Positions 43,438 to 53,733 of a stretch of 64,000 nucleotides of DNA are shown here, one piece after another. The stretch lies in the NCBI RefSeq assembly GCF_003287735.1, contig NZ_NSCM01000019.1, forward strand, positions 1 to 64,000, read 5' to 3'. The notes beneath the pieces were generated by a model that saw only the letters and a program-made list of their open reading frames with translations, did no database searches and was not told where the DNA came from. Within the stretch, counting starts at the first letter, position 1. Each line of letters starts with the position of its first letter. Position numbers and translations under genes: made by a program. This DNA comes from Photorhabdus bodei (GTDB lineage Bacteria; Pseudomonadota; Gammaproteobacteria; Enterobacterales; Enterobacteriaceae).

Positions 43438-43887
43438 TAGCAAAAACCGTCGTAAACTCTCGTCCAGTGCGGACGGGGATATAAGGCGAAAAGCCCAAAG
43501 GGCTTTAGGGCGGGCTACTGCGACGTATCCTGACTGAATTGATATCTGCCTGTAAAACAGGCTAAAATGAATGCTCTTTATCAATGAGCACTGAATATGT
43601 TAAGAGCGGCCAAAGTCCGCATCTACCCCACCCCTGAACAGGCCGAGTATCTTAACGGCCAGTTCGGTGCGGTCCGTTTTGCGTACAACAAGGCGCTGCA
43701 CATCAAAAAGCATACTTACAAACGTCACGGAGTGAGTTTAAATCCGCGCAAAGACCTCAAGCCGCTCCTGGCGGTCGCGAAGAAATCCCGCAAGTACGCC
43801 TGCTCAAGGCATATGACGCCATCGCGTTACGGTTGCGGCCTGAGAAGTGGGAAGCCTCGCCGTTTTTTACGGCGGGGGGGCAGTCAC
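43438..43887 (+). mobile_element. Mini-element C: IS200/IS605-derived, both ends, truncated tnpB
   Basis: The left end (TTAGCAAAAACCGTCG and the AAGCCCAAAGGGCTT hairpin) is followed by the start of a tnpB gene, a large internal deletion, and the right end (CCTGAGAAGTGGGAAGCCTC, hairpin CGCCGTTTTTTACGGCG, end GCAGTCAC). The right end is nearly identical to that of element A. In active TnpB elements this end also encodes the guide (omega) RNA scaffold. No tnpA is present. It lies about 20 bases from the rpoD terminator. Confidence 0.8.
43597..43843 (+). pseudogene. Truncated, frameshifted tnpB (RNA-guided endonuclease family)
   Basis: The first 67 codons are a normal TnpB N-terminus (MLRAAKVRIYPTPEQAEYLN, then FGAVRFAYNKALHIKKHTYK). 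At the expected KYAWLKAYDAIAL a single G is missing (GCCTGCTC for GCCTGGCTC), shifting the frame. A few codons later the sequence jumps to the right end of the element. The RuvC-like catalytic region is entirely absent, so no nuclease can be made. The frame runs on artificially to 44004, into the rpoD 3' end on the other strand. Confidence 0.8.
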
Positions 43888-43908
43888 AGTATCGCCGATA
43901 TAAAAGAC

Positions 43909-43936
43909 AAAAGCGTCTGCCGGAGCAGACGCTTTT
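43909..43936 (-). terminator. Terminator of the rpsU-dnaG-rpoD operon
   Basis: AAAAGCGTCTGC and GCAGACGCTTTT arms with a four-base loop, 22 bases past the rpoD stop on its coding strand. The arms themselves supply the U-run. Confidence 0.9.
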
Positions 43937-43958
43937 TAGTCAGAATGAATAAATTTGA

Positions 43959-45803
43959 TTATTCATCAAGGAAGCTACGTAGAACCTCAGAACGGCTTGG
44001 ATGACGTAGTTTACGTAGTGCTTTCGCCTCGATCTGGCGGATACGTTCACGGGTAACGTCAAACTGTTTACCGACTTCTTCCAATGTATGGTCAGTATTC
44101 ATATCAATACCGAAACGCATACGCAGTACTTTTGCTTCACGAGCGGTCAGACCTGCCAAGACATCGTGGGTTGCTGAGCGCAGGCTTTCTGAGGTTGCAG
44201 AATCCAGCGGCAGTTCCAGCGTTGTATCTTCAATGAAATCACCTAAATGTGAATCTTCATCATCACCAATTGGCGTTTCCATTGAGATAGGTTCTTTGGC
44301 AATTTTTAGTACCTTACGGATCTTGTCTTCCGGCATCAACATACGTTCTGCCAGCTCTTCCGGCGTTGGTTCACGCCCCATTTCCTGCAACATTTGGCGG
44401 GAAATACGATTGAGTTTGTTGATTGTCTCAATCATATGAACGGGTATACGAATGGTACGAGCTTGGTCGGCAATTGAGCGTGTAATTGCCTGACGGATCC
44501 ACCATGTGGCGTAAGTTGAGAACTTGTAACCACGACGATATTCAAATTTATCAACCGCTTTCATCAGGCCAATGTTGCCTTCTTGGATCAGATCCAAGAA
44601 TTGCAGGCCACGGTTGGTATATTTTTTGGCAATTGAAATAACCAAACGTAAGTTGGCTTCAACCATCTCTTTTTTCGCTCGGCGGGCTTTTGCTTCACCG
44701 ATGGACATACGACGGTTGATGTCTTTCACCTGTTCAATGGTTAAACCGGTTTCTTCCTCAATTTGACGAAGTTTTTGCAAGCTACGCTGTACTTCTTCTT
44801 CCACCTCAAGGAGTTTTTCAGACCACGGTTTGTTCATTGCTTTTGCAGCAGTAAACCAAATGTCGCTGGTTTCATTACCGGAGAACAAAGTGATGAAGTT
44901 CTTCTTCGGCATTTTGCACTGTTCAACACACATTCTCATGATCTGGCGTTCTTGAAGGCGAACGCGATCCATCATAGAACGCATGTTGCTGACCAGATAA
45001 TCAAACTGCTTTGGCACCAGACGGAACTGTTTGAAAACTTCTGAAAGTTTTAAGATTTCGGCCGCAGTATTTGGATGATTGCGGCCGTTTTCCTTAATTT
45101 CCTGACGGGTGATGTCATACTGTTGTCGCAGTTCTTGAAATTTCTGGCGCGCTAATTCTGGATCGATGCTGTTGTCATCATCACTATCGTCATCACTGTC
45201 TTCATTATCGTCGTCTTCATCATCATCGAGCTCTTCCTGTGGAAGTTCAGAACCAACGTGGGTGGCAGTAGGTGCAAGTTCTTCTTCTGCGTTCGGGTCA
45301 ACGAAACCAGTGATGAGATCTGACAGGCGAGCCTCACCTGCTTCCACACGGTCATATTGTTCCAGTAAGTAGGTGATTGCTTCAGGGTATTCAGCAACGG
45401 AACACTGTACCTGATTGATGCCATCTTCAATGCGTTTAGCAATGTCAATTTCACCTTCCCGGGTCAATAACTCAACGGTACCCATTTCACGCATGTACAT
45501 ACGTACTGGGTCGGTGGTGCGACCGATTTCAGATTCAACACTAGACAGTACTTGCGCAGCAGCTTCCACAGCGTCTTCATCTGTGTCGTTAGCGGTTTCT
45601 GCTAGCATCAGATCATCGGCATCAGGTGCTTCTTCCATTACCTGAATGCCCATGTCATTGATCATCTGGATGATATCTTCGATCTGATCGGAATCGACGA
45701 TATCTTCCGGCAGATGGTCATTGACCTCAGCATAGGTCAGATAGCCTTGCTCCTTACCACGGGTGACAAGTAGCTTTAGCTGTGACTGCGGGTTTTGCTC
45801 CAT
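43959..45803 (-). CDS. rpoD: RNA polymerase housekeeping sigma factor RpoD (sigma-70)
   Basis: The 614 residues, from the ATG at 45801-45803 ([20 protein letters not shown]), match E. coli sigma-70 end to end. Region 1.1 is at the N-terminus, an acidic non-conserved insert lies at ~190-210 ([18 protein letters not shown]), region 2 contains [20 protein letters not shown], and region 4.2 contains [21 protein letters not shown] longer start at 45908 is open but outside the family. It is the last gene of the macromolecular-synthesis operon. Confidence 0.98.
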   Translation of the reverse strand: MEQNPQSQLKLLVTRGKEQGYLTYAEVNDHLPEDIVDSDQIEDIIQMINDMGIQVMEEAPDADDLMLAETANDTDEDAVEAAAQVLSSVESEIGRTTDPVRMYMREMGTVELLTREGEIDIAKRIEDGINQVQCSVAEYPEAITYLLEQYDRVEAGEARLSDLITGFVDPNAEEELAPTATHVGSELPQEELDDDEDDDNEDSDDDSDDDNSIDPELARQKFQELRQQYDITRQEIKENGRNHPNTAAEILKLSEVFKQFRLVPKQFDYLVSNMRSMMDRVRLQERQIMRMCVEQCKMPKKNFITLFSGNETSDIWFTAAKAMNKPWSEKLLEVEEEVQRSLQKLRQIEEETGLTIEQVKDINRRMSIGEAKARRAKKEMVEANLRLVISIAKKYTNRGLQFLDLIQEGNIGLMKAVDKFEYRRGYKFSTYATWWIRQAITRSIADQARTIRIPVHMIETINKLNRISRQMLQEMGREPTPEELAERMLMPEDKIRKVLKIAKEPISMETPIGDDEDSHLGDFIEDTTLELPLDSATSESLRSATHDVLAGLTAREAKVLRMRFGIDMNTDHTLEEVGKQFDVTRERIRQIEAKALRKLRHPSRSEVLRSFLDE

Positions 45804-45973
45804 AAGACGGTATCCACACTTCAGAGTATTTGGGTTGGTGTCGGTCGGCGAAACTAATCTGCCAACAATAACTTTTAAGGGCGTTTTCGTTATATTGCCG
45901 CTGCCCACTTATAGCGGCAAAATGTAGGGTTATTTCCCTACCTAATGCGGCATTTAAGCCGTGAATTCAGTGT

Positions 45974-47719
45974 TTACTTTCTGGCACGGGATTCATTAAT
46001 CAAGCGAACTTCTTCGCGCTCTTCCGGTGTCAGGCCTTCAGTTCTTGCTCTGGCGATAAGAATGTCTAAACGTTCTTCTAACGCTGAATCAACAAGATGA
46101 TCCAACGCGTCACGAAATGTATTTTCTGCTATTTCTTCTACTTGTATATCGTTCCATGTAGCTAATTTTTCAAGTTGTTTACTAAATTTATTATCACGAT
46201 ATTGCTCTAGCAGTTGTCCAGTTGTCAGCCCTGGCTGAGTAAGACAAACCTCCACAAGCTCCATAAATAATGGTAAGCCTGCAATTTTGGCCTGCATAAT
46301 TCCCTGTAGGGGGGGAACTAAAGCGGCTAAGTGTGGGTTTTGTACCAACAGTCCTATAAGTATACGCATAGTTGTCGGTTTTAGCTGCGGCATCTGATAA
46401 TTATTCCCACTTTCCAGATGCTGCGGCAATAAACGCTCCAACTGCACTGCATCAGGGATGCCCATCATATTGCCAAGTTCTTGTCTCATATAGAGACGCA
46501 GAACCTCCCCCGGAATCTGGTTGATCAATGGTACGGAAAGTGAACTGAGTTTTGTTTTCCCTTCAGGATTACTCAAATCAACTTGTGGCAGTAATGATTC
46601 GAACAGAAATTCAGACAATGTATGAGATTGTTCCATTCTTTGTTCAAATGCTTTCCGGCCTTCCTTACGGATTAGTGAATCAGGATCTTCGCCATCAGGC
46701 AAAAACATAAAACGTAACTGCCTACCATCATTCAGATAAGGGAGCGCTGTTTCCAATGCCCGCCATGCTGCATCACGCCCGGCTCTGTCACCATCGTAAC
46801 AACAGATGACGTTATCAGTAGCGCGGAAAAGTAATTGAATATGTTCCGATGTAGTCGAAGTACCTAGTGAGGCAACCGCATAATCGATACCAAACTGCGC
46901 CAGTGCTACCACATCCATATAACCTTCAACTACTAATAATCGTGAAAGGTCACTGTGATTTTGTTGTGCTTCATAGAGGCCATATAGCTGGCGGCCTTTA
47001 TGGAAAATTTCAGTCTCTGGTGAGTTGAGATATTTTGGGAGTGCATCTCCCAGAACTCGTCCACCAAATGCAATTACGCGCCCTCTACGGTCACGGATTG
47101 GAAACATTATTCGTTCGCGGAAGCGGTCATAGGTACGGCCATTATCATTTGCGACCAGCATTCCAGCATCATTTAACTGTCGACGATCTTCCGCATTATG
47201 AGCAAACCGCTTCAAGGTGTTGTCCCAACCAGCGGGAGCGAAACCAATCGAGAAACGGTGGATAATTTCTTCACTAAGCCCACGCTGAGCCAGATATTGC
47301 CGGGCTTGTTGTGCAGCGGGGGTGTTTAATACATTTTGATAGAAGCTGTTAAGCTTATCCATCAGTTGATAAAGGTTTTGTCTTTGGTGACGTTCTATCT
47401 GACTGCTACTGGAACCTGCTTCATAAGGGACTTCCAGACCATGCATAGCAGCTAATTCTTCGATGGATTCGACAAACTCAAGTCTATCGTAATTCATCAG
47501 AAAATCGATGGCGTTGCCGTGAGCTCCGCAACCAAAGCAATGATAAAACTGTTTATCGCCATTAACAGTAAACGAGGGTGTTTTTTCGTTATGAAATGGA
47601 CAGCACGCGTGGTGATTTTTACCCTGTTTTTTAAGTGGCACACGAACATCGATCAGATCGATGATATCGGTACGAGCTAATAAATCATTGATAAATGCGC
47701 GCGGAATTCGTCCAGCCAT
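45974..47719 (-). CDS. dnaG: DNA primase DnaG
   Basis: DnaG lays RNA primers for replication. The 581 residues have an N-terminal zinc-binding domain (Cys/His in CCPFHNEKTPSF and FYHCFGCGAHGN, ~39-65), the TOPRIM catalytic core (LLVVEGYMDVVAL at ~264-276 and CCYDGDRAGRDAAWRA at ~306-321) and a C-terminal DnaB-binding domain. It is the middle gene of rpsU-dnaG-rpoD. A weak terminator between rpsU and dnaG is expected to keep its expression low. Confidence 0.97.
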   Translation of the reverse strand: MAGRIPRAFINDLLARTDIIDLIDVRVPLKKQGKNHHACCPFHNEKTPSFTVNGDKQFYHCFGCGAHGNAIDFLMNYDRLEFVESIEELAAMHGLEVPYEAGSSSSQIERHQRQNLYQLMDKLNSFYQNVLNTPAAQQARQYLAQRGLSEEIIHRFSIGFAPAGWDNTLKRFAHNAEDRRQLNDAGMLVANDNGRTYDRFRERIMFPIRDRRGRVIAFGGRVLGDALPKYLNSPETEIFHKGRQLYGLYEAQQNHSDLSRLLVVEGYMDVVALAQFGIDYAVASLGTSTTSEHIQLLFRATDNVICCYDGDRAGRDAAWRALETALPYLNDGRQLRFMFLPDGEDPDSLIRKEGRKAFEQRMEQSHTLSEFLFESLLPQVDLSNPEGKTKLSSLSVPLINQIPGEVLRLYMRQELGNMMGIPDAVQLERLLPQHLESGNNYQMPQLKPTTMRILIGLLVQNPHLAALVPPLQGIMQAKIAGLPLFMELVEVCLTQPGLTTGQLLEQYRDNKFSKQLEKLATWNDIQVEEIAENTFRDALDHLVDSALEERLDILIARARTEGLTPEEREEVRLINESRARK

Positions 47720-47754
47720 AAGCCCTTTTACGCCTGTTGATGAACGACAATAAA

Positions 47755-47781
47755 CCGCGCTCCCTTTCGGAAAGCACGGCC
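47755..47781 (-). terminator. Attenuating terminator between rpsU and dnaG
   Basis: On the minus strand CCGTGCTTTCC and GGGAGCGCGG pair with one bulge around a GAAA loop, followed by TTTATTG. E. coli has a partial terminator at the same place that lowers dnaG expression. Confidence 0.7.
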
Positions 47782-47845
47782 TTTATCTGCAACTATTGTT
47801 ACTGTTGTCTGCAAATTCAATCACTATGCGGATCAACCGCAAGGA

Positions 47846-48073
<228 letters not shown>

Positions 48074-48355
48074 TCAATAGAAATCGGTCTTGCTGGCGTG
48101 GGATGCCAGCCATCTTAAAATGGTGCGGAATTTTACTTCAATGAACACGGCTTTGTAAAGCGCCACAGCAAATTGAAACAACAACATTACGACGGTGATC
48201 TGCAAATCAGTTCCGTAATATTGATGATAACCACACAGGGATTTTATGTAGAGGGGTGATTATAGACTAAGCAGCAAAAATAGTCAGCATGTAAGCCGCG
48301 CAAATTAGCTTATTAATGATAAACTGGCTCTCTTCTGTGGAATATAGGTAGTGTA

Positions 48356-49369
48356 ATGCGAGTTTTAGGTATAGAAACGTCCTGCGATGAAACCGGAATC
48401 GCAATTTATGACGACAAAGCCGGTTTATTGGCAAATCAATTATACAGTCAGATTAAACTGCATGCCGATTACGGTGGTGTCGTGCCTGAATTGGCTTCAC
48501 GTGACCATATCCGCAAAACAGTGCCCTTAATTCAAGCTGCTTTGAAAGAGGCAGGATTAACCTGTAAAGATATTGATGCGGTGGCTTATACAGCAGGTCC
48601 TGGTCTGGTTGGTGCGTTATTGGTGGGGGCGACGATTGGCCGTTCTTTGGCGTTTGCTTGGGATGTTCCCGCGATTCCTGTTCATCATATGGAAGGGCAT
48701 TTACTAGCGCCAATGCTGGAAGATAACAGCCCTGAATTCCCGTTTGTGGCTTTGCTGGTGTCTGGTGGTCATACACAGCTTATTAGTGTGACGGGTATCG
48801 GTAAATATGAGCTACTTGGTGAATCAATAGATGATGCCGCTGGTGAAGCATTTGATAAAACAGCTAAGTTACTGGGATTGGATTATCCAGGAGGGCCGAT
48901 ACTCTCCAGAATGGCTCAGAAAGGAGAAGCTGGGCGTTTTGTATTTCCTCGCCCGATGACAGATCGTCCTGGGTTGGATTTCAGTTTTTCAGGATTAAAA
49001 ACTTTTGCGTCTAATACTATTCATAGTAACAGCGATGATGAGCAGACTAGAGCAGATATTGCCCGCGCTTTTGAAGACGCGGTAGTTGATACATTAGCGA
49101 TTAAATGTAAAAGAGCGCTTGAGCATACCGGGTTCAAGCGACTAGTGATGGCTGGTGGTGTCAGCGCCAACAGAGCATTGCGTATTAAAATGGAAGAAGT
49201 CATGGCAAAATTGGGTGGCGAAGTATTTTATGCGCGTCCTGAATTCTGTACAGATAACGGCGCCATGATTGCGCTTGCCGGCATGGTCCGCCTAAAAGGA
49301 GAGGTGAATGACTCACTTGGCGTGACAGTCAAAGCCCGCTGGCCATTGTCGGAATTACCTCCGTTATAA
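48356..49369 (+). CDS. tsaD: tRNA N6-adenosine threonylcarbamoyltransferase TsaD
   Basis: TsaD transfers the threonylcarbamoyl group to A37 of ANN-decoding tRNAs, with TsaB, TsaE and TsaC. The 337 residues show the ASKHA fold, the metal-binding HMEGH motif (~111-115), [16 protein letters not shown] at the N-terminus, and [13 protein letters not shown] and [12 protein letters not shown]. The start at 48356 gives the family N-terminus [12 protein letters not shown]. It is divergent from rpsU. Confidence 0.97.
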   Translation: MRVLGIETSCDETGIAIYDDKAGLLANQLYSQIKLHADYGGVVPELASRDHIRKTVPLIQAALKEAGLTCKDIDAVAYTAGPGLVGALLVGATIGRSLAFAWDVPAIPVHHMEGHLLAPMLEDNSPEFPFVALLVSGGHTQLISVTGIGKYELLGESIDDAAGEAFDKTAKLLGLDYPGGPILSRMAQKGEAGRFVFPRPMTDRPGLDFSFSGLKTFASNTIHSNSDDEQTRADIARAFEDAVVDTLAIKCKRALEHTGFKRLVMAGGVSANRALRIKMEEVMAKLGGEVFYARPEFCTDNGAMIALAGMVRLKGEVNDSLGVTVKARWPLSELPPL

Positions 49370-49438
49370 ATCTTCTTGATATAATGAAAATAAAAGACCA
49401 GTAACTCAATGAGTTGCTGGTTTTTATCGCCTTAGTTG

Positions 49439-50095
49439 TTAATCTTCTTTTCTTTGCTCTTTTTCTGTTCGGTTTTTTTCTTTTTCGGTCATCTCTTTTT
49501 TCTTTTTTAGCTTGTTCCAGAGACGATTTTCTTGGCCGCGCCACAGGCGCTGGATATTATCATGGTGACGTAGTAACACCAGACAGCAGAGCATGGCTAC
49601 GGGGAAAGTAAATTCGGGTTTAAACCACCAGACATAGAATGGTGCTATCAAGGCACTGACAATGGCCCCCAAAGAAGAATAGCCGCTCAATAATATGGTC
49701 AGCAGCCAAGTACCCATCATCAAACCTGTCAGATCCCAACCAATTGCCGCAATAGCACCAAAAGCAGTTGCGACACCCTTACCGCCTTTAAATTGGAAAA
49801 AGATCGGGTAAATATGGCCGAGACAAGCAGCGATTGCTGTAATTCCTAAATAGAAAGGGGGAACATAGAATTGATAAGCCAACCAGACGGGGATCATCCC
49901 TTTTAGAACATCACAAATTAGTACTATTGCCGCAGTACTGCGGCCACCAATTCGCAATACATTTGTCGCGCCTGGGTTGCCTGAGCCATGTTGACGAGGA
50001 TCAGGTAGCCCAGCCAGACGACAAATAAGTATTGCGCTGGAAATTGAACCGCAAAGATACGCGAAGATGATCATGCCAAGCGCGATAGCACTCAT
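49439..50095 (-). CDS. plsY: Glycerol-3-phosphate acyltransferase PlsY
   Basis: PlsY is the inner-membrane enzyme that acylates glycerol-3-phosphate with acyl-phosphate, the first step of phospholipid synthesis. The 218 residues have about five to six membrane segments and the three catalytic motifs: [34 protein letters not shown] and the region near YSSLGAI. The C-terminus carries an unusual lysine/glutamate-rich tail ([20 protein letters not shown]) of about 20 residues. It is convergent with tsaD and divergent from folB. Confidence 0.95.
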   Translation of the reverse strand: MSAIALGMIIFAYLCGSISSAILICRLAGLPDPRQHGSGNPGATNVLRIGGRSTAAIVLICDVLKGMIPVWLAYQFYVPPFYLGITAIAACLGHIYPIFFQFKGGKGVATAFGAIAAIGWDLTGLMMGTWLLTILLSGYSSLGAIVSALIAPFYVWWFKPEFTFPVAMLCCLVLLRHHDNIQRLWRGQENRLWNKLKKKKEMTEKEKNRTEKEQRKED

Positions 50096-50201
50096 AATGT
50101 CTCCCCAATAATAATGGTCGTTTTCTTAGCCTAGTCATGGATAATACGCATATTTAGTCGGAAGTGGTATCCGACAAGTTGAAAAACAGGAAAATGACGT
50201 G

Positions 50202-50552
50202 ATGGATATCGTATTTATTGAGGAGTTAGTTGTTGTTACCACAATTGGTGTTTACGATTGGGAACAGACCATTAAACAGAAGTTAGTGTTCGATATCGAA
50301 ATGGGATGGGATAATAAACGCGCATCTTCCAGTGATAATGTCGAATATTGTCTGGATTATGCCAAAGTTAGCGAAGCGATTATCAATCATGTAGAAAATC
50401 AGAATTTTGCTCTGGTTGAAAGAGTGGCTGAAGAGGTAGCGGATCTACTGTTAAAACGCTTTAATTCGCCGTGGGTACGGATAAAAGTGAGTAAACCGGG
50501 TGCTGTCGCACAGGCTCGTCAAGTGGGTGTTATTATTGAAAGAAAAAAATAA
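50202..50552 (+). CDS. folB: Dihydroneopterin aldolase FolB
   Basis: FolB converts dihydroneopterin to 6-hydroxymethyl-dihydropterin in folate synthesis. The 116 residues show the family's IEELVVVTTIGVYDWEQ, NFALVERVAEEVADLLL (with the catalytic glutamate) and VRIKVSKPGAVAQAR (with the catalytic lysine). The ATG at 50202 gives the family start MDIVFIEE; a GTG one codon earlier is possible. It forms a divergent pair with plsY, as in E. coli. Confidence 0.94.
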   Translation: MDIVFIEELVVVTTIGVYDWEQTIKQKLVFDIEMGWDNKRASSSDNVEYCLDYAKVSEAIINHVENQNFALVERVAEEVADLLLKRFNSPWVRIKVSKPGAVAQARQVGVIIERKK

Positions 50553-50728
50553 TCTGATCAGTAGTGAATTCAGCTGCCATATTATTGTCATTGTTCTTAC
50601 ATAGACTGGCGTGCAGTAGTGCTAGGCTTGATAATCATGTTAATTGATTAATGACAATGGGAATAATGGTAGCTGGGGTTATTCCATGCTACTTGTTTCG
50701 GGTATTTATTAATGGGCGACCTCTCTAT

Positions 50729-51547
50729 ATGACTGACCTTTCTACCTTGTTTCATGCAGCGGTTCTTGGTGTTGTTGAAGGGCTAACTGAATTTCTTCCT
50801 GTTTCCTCTACCGGCCATATGATCATTGTTGGCCATATGTTGGGATTTACTGGCGATAAAGCTGAAACATTTGAAGTTATTATCCAACTTGGATCTATCC
50901 TTGCTGTGGTAGTAGTGTTTTGGCGTCGCTTGTTTGGACTCATTGGCATCCACTTTGGTGAAGTTCCTCATGAAGGTAAAACCAATGGTAAACTGAAACT
51001 GAGTCATATTATTTTGGCAATGCTACCTGCGGTGACACTTGGGTTGGTGTTCCATGATGTCATCAAATCACTGTTTAACCCACAAAGCGTGATGTACGCC
51101 TTGGTTATTGGTGGTGGGTTGCTAATTACAGCAGAAATCTTGAAACCTAAAACACCAAAAGCAGAAGGGTTGGATGATATTACTTATCGTCAGGCTTTTA
51201 TGATTGGCTGTTTTCAGTGTCTAGCTTTATGGCCGGGATTTTCCCGTTCAGGTGCGACAATTTCTGGTGGAATGCTGATGGGGGTTAATCGTTATACTGC
51301 ATCAGAATTCTCGTTTATTTTGGCTGTACCGATGATGATGGGAGCAAGTGGATTAGATTTATATAAGAGCCTGCACTTTTTGAGTGCTTCTGATATCCCA
51401 ATGTTTGCTGTTGGTTTTGTTACTGCATTTGTTGTCGCGTTAGTCGCCATTAAAACTTTTCTGGCATTGATTAAGCGTATATCTTTTATCCCATTTGCTA
51501 TCTACCGCTTTATTGTGGCAGCCGCTGTGTACTGGGTATTTATGTAG
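50729..51547 (+). CDS. uppP: Undecaprenyl-diphosphate phosphatase UppP (BacA)
   Basis: UppP recycles the undecaprenyl carrier and gives bacitracin tolerance. From the ATG at 50729 it has 272 residues ([20 protein letters not shown]), matching the family start. Catalytic motifs are complete: [20 protein letters not shown] and [17 protein letters not shown]. About eight membrane segments. An upstream start at 50651 would add 26 residues without homology. The ribosome site is weak. Confidence 0.94.
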   Translation: MTDLSTLFHAAVLGVVEGLTEFLPVSSTGHMIIVGHMLGFTGDKAETFEVIIQLGSILAVVVVFWRRLFGLIGIHFGEVPHEGKTNGKLKLSHIILAMLPAVTLGLVFHDVIKSLFNPQSVMYALVIGGGLLITAEILKPKTPKAEGLDDITYRQAFMIGCFQCLALWPGFSRSGATISGGMLMGVNRYTASEFSFILAVPMMMGASGLDLYKSLHFLSASDIPMFAVGFVTAFVVALVAIKTFLALIKRISFIPFAIYRFIVAAAVYWVFM

Positions 51548-51557
51548 TGAATGACTC

Positions 51558-51595
51558 CCCCTGATATCATATTGCCTAGTGTTTGATATCAGGGG
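51558..51595. terminator. Shared terminator between uppP and cca
   Basis: CCCCTGATATCA and TGATATCAGGGG arms with a 14-base loop between convergent stops. It can work in both directions. Confidence 0.8.
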
Positions 51596-51600
51596 ATGTT

Positions 51601-52836
51601 TCAGGTAACTGTATTGTCTTGTTGTTTCCATTCCGCCAATGCGTGCTGACGCTGACGTCGTAACTCATGACCAATGTCAGCGCCACGTAATCCACTGTCT
51701 ACAATATTTTTCACCTGAACTTGGCTGGCAACTTTGAATGCCTGTCGCAGATAATCACCTTGTGGATAGGGTGTATCTTCAAAACCGATACGACCCCGCG
51801 CATCGGCTTCACTGATGATAACTAATTGCTCTATTCGCTGTGGTTTACGCCATGCATCAACAGCATCAAACAACTTAAGTAATGTTTTCGGCCGCAATTG
51901 AGCGGCGGTATGCACTAAATCATGATACTGAGCAGCCAGTTTTGCCAAATCACGAACAGAATTAGGAACACGCAGACGTTGGCATAATTGGTCAACTAAC
52001 TTAACACCTGCTGGCCCATGTCCATAATGGTGAGGCCACTGTTCTGGTGGTGTCAGCCCTTTACCAAGATCATGGCATAGAGAAGCAAAACGACTATCGA
52101 CTTCATTTGTTAATTCAGTCGCTACTTTCAGCACCATTAACGTATGAATACCGGTATCAATCTCAGGATGCCACTTCTCTGGTGCGGGAACACCAAACAA
52201 ATTATCAATTTCAGGAAACAACACCCCCAATGCACCACAATCACGTAAAACCTGAAAAAAGACCTGAGGGGAAGGGCTAGCAAGGGCTTTCTCGGTCTCT
52301 TTCCAGACACGTTCTGGTGTGAGTACTGATAACTCGCCGTTGGTTGCCATATTTGACATTAATGCTTGTGTTTCGGGCGCGATGGTAAACCCTAAATGGG
52401 CGAAACGAGCGGCAAAACGAGCTACTCGTAGTACCCTTAGTGGATCTTCAGAGAAAGCATCAGAAACATGGCGTAGAATACGATTGTTCAAATCATCAAC
52501 ACCATGATAAGGATCAACCAGTTCACCAGTGGGTGTTTGAGCGATCGCATTAACTGTCAGATCACGACGCTGCAAATCGTCTTCCAGTGTGACATCCGGC
52601 GCTGCATAACAAGTAAAACCCGTATATCCCAGGCCGGATTTTCTCTCAGTGCGTGCCAAGGCATACTCTTCATGGGTTTGGGGATGCAGGAACACCGGAA
52701 AATCTTTGCCAACTTGCTGATATCCTAGGGATAACAGCGTTTCTGATGTTTCACCCACAACGACCCAATCCCGCTCTTTTACAGGAAAATTTAGCAGTCG
52801 GTCACGTACTGCGCCGCCAACCAGATAGACTCTCAC
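51601..52836 (-). CDS. cca: Multifunctional CCA tRNA nucleotidyltransferase
   Basis: Cca adds or repairs the 3' CCA of tRNAs and also carries HD-domain phosphohydrolase activity. The 411 residues have the nucleotidyltransferase motif GGAVRDRLL (~7-15), the ERDWVVVG and [10 protein letters not shown] motifs, and the C-terminal HD domain ([20 protein letters not shown]). Length is standard. It follows ygiM on the same strand, as in E. coli. Confidence 0.96.
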   Translation of the reverse strand: MRVYLVGGAVRDRLLNFPVKERDWVVVGETSETLLSLGYQQVGKDFPVFLHPQTHEEYALARTERKSGLGYTGFTCYAAPDVTLEDDLQRRDLTVNAIAQTPTGELVDPYHGVDDLNNRILRHVSDAFSEDPLRVLRVARFAARFAHLGFTIAPETQALMSNMATNGELSVLTPERVWKETEKALASPSPQVFFQVLRDCGALGVLFPEIDNLFGVPAPEKWHPEIDTGIHTLMVLKVATELTNEVDSRFASLCHDLGKGLTPPEQWPHHYGHGPAGVKLVDQLCQRLRVPNSVRDLAKLAAQYHDLVHTAAQLRPKTLLKLFDAVDAWRKPQRIEQLVIISEADARGRIGFEDTPYPQGDYLRQAFKVASQVQVKNIVDSGLRGADIGHELRRQRQHALAEWKQQDNTVT

Positions 52837-52851
52837 CTAACATGTTCCTTA

Positions 52852-53472
52852 TCAACTCATCCAACGGTCATTTCGCTTACGGCGAGGGATCATATGTGGC
52901 AGTAATAGCCCAAAGATTAAACCAGCGCCTGCAACACCACCGCCATACATAAACCATTGCAGAATGATATTACGTTGTTTGTCATCAAGCTGTAGATTTG
53001 CAGCATCAAGCTTTTTTTCTGCTACCGTCAGTTTGTTTTTTAATCTCTCATTCTCTTTTTTCAGTTCTGCAACAATGCTACTACTATTGGCCGCCTTTAG
53101 TTGCATGTCGGCAGTGCGCTGATTCCAGTTATTGTCTATATTGGCTAACTTCTCCGTCAATGTTTTCACTTCCTGTTCCAATTCTGGGAGGCGGGTGCGT
53201 AGGCTTGGTTTATTACTGAGTTGGTTAACGGGTAGCCAGACAAGGCGGCCTTTATCATCTTTAACTTGAGCGTAATTACTATCCCGATTGATGCTTATCA
53301 ATGTGACTTCATCACCGGCATTCAGTGTACCGGCAATACGATACTGGTTACCCGGCCCGGCGTGTGTGTAGGTAGATAACTCATCAGATACATAGCGCTT
53401 TCCTTCCGCGTGGGTAGTGAGCGAAAAGCTGAGGCTTATTAATGCCGTGAGAAGTAAATGTAGTTTTCGCAT
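52852..53472 (-). CDS. ygiM: SH3b-domain membrane protein YgiM (TIGR04211 family)
   Basis: The 206 residues comprise a signal peptide (MRKLHLLLTALISLSFSLTT, cut after HAE-like ~22), a bacterial SH3 domain (~25-92, RYVSDELSTYTHAGPGNQYR), a long coiled coil (~95-165) and a C-terminal membrane anchor (WFMYGGGVAGAGLIFGLLLP) with a basic tail. This is the YgiM layout; the role is unclear, probably in the envelope. It is upstream of cca and divergent from ygiF. Confidence 0.9.
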   Translation of the reverse strand: MRKLHLLLTALISLSFSLTTHAEGKRYVSDELSTYTHAGPGNQYRIAGTLNAGDEVTLISINRDSNYAQVKDDKGRLVWLPVNQLSNKPSLRTRLPELEQEVKTLTEKLANIDNNWNQRTADMQLKAANSSSIVAELKKENERLKNKLTVAEKKLDAANLQLDDKQRNIILQWFMYGGGVAGAGLIFGLLLPHMIPRRKRNDRWMS

Positions 53473-53733
53473 TGTGATTTCAACCGTTTTTTATCTATGG
53501 TGAGTTTAAAATTTGATAGTAAAGAGTTAAGTTTGCTAGAGCAATCAGTAAACCAAAATGACATTCTTCTAATTGGTTGAATACGGGGCTTGTTATCTGT
53601 TGAACGAAGCATTTCTTGTTAATGACTATCATAACTTGCAGAAAAGAGAAATTTTAATTTTTTTCTTACTCGTCGTAGCAAAAAGCGAAATCAAGGTAAG
53701 ATGAGAGCCAAGATTGTCATCAACGGTGTAGAT

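Noticed and set aside
45152..45454. ORFs across the rpoD acidic region, including a serine-rich + strand ORF
   Set aside because: Low-complexity shadows of the Asp/Glu-rich insert of sigma-70.
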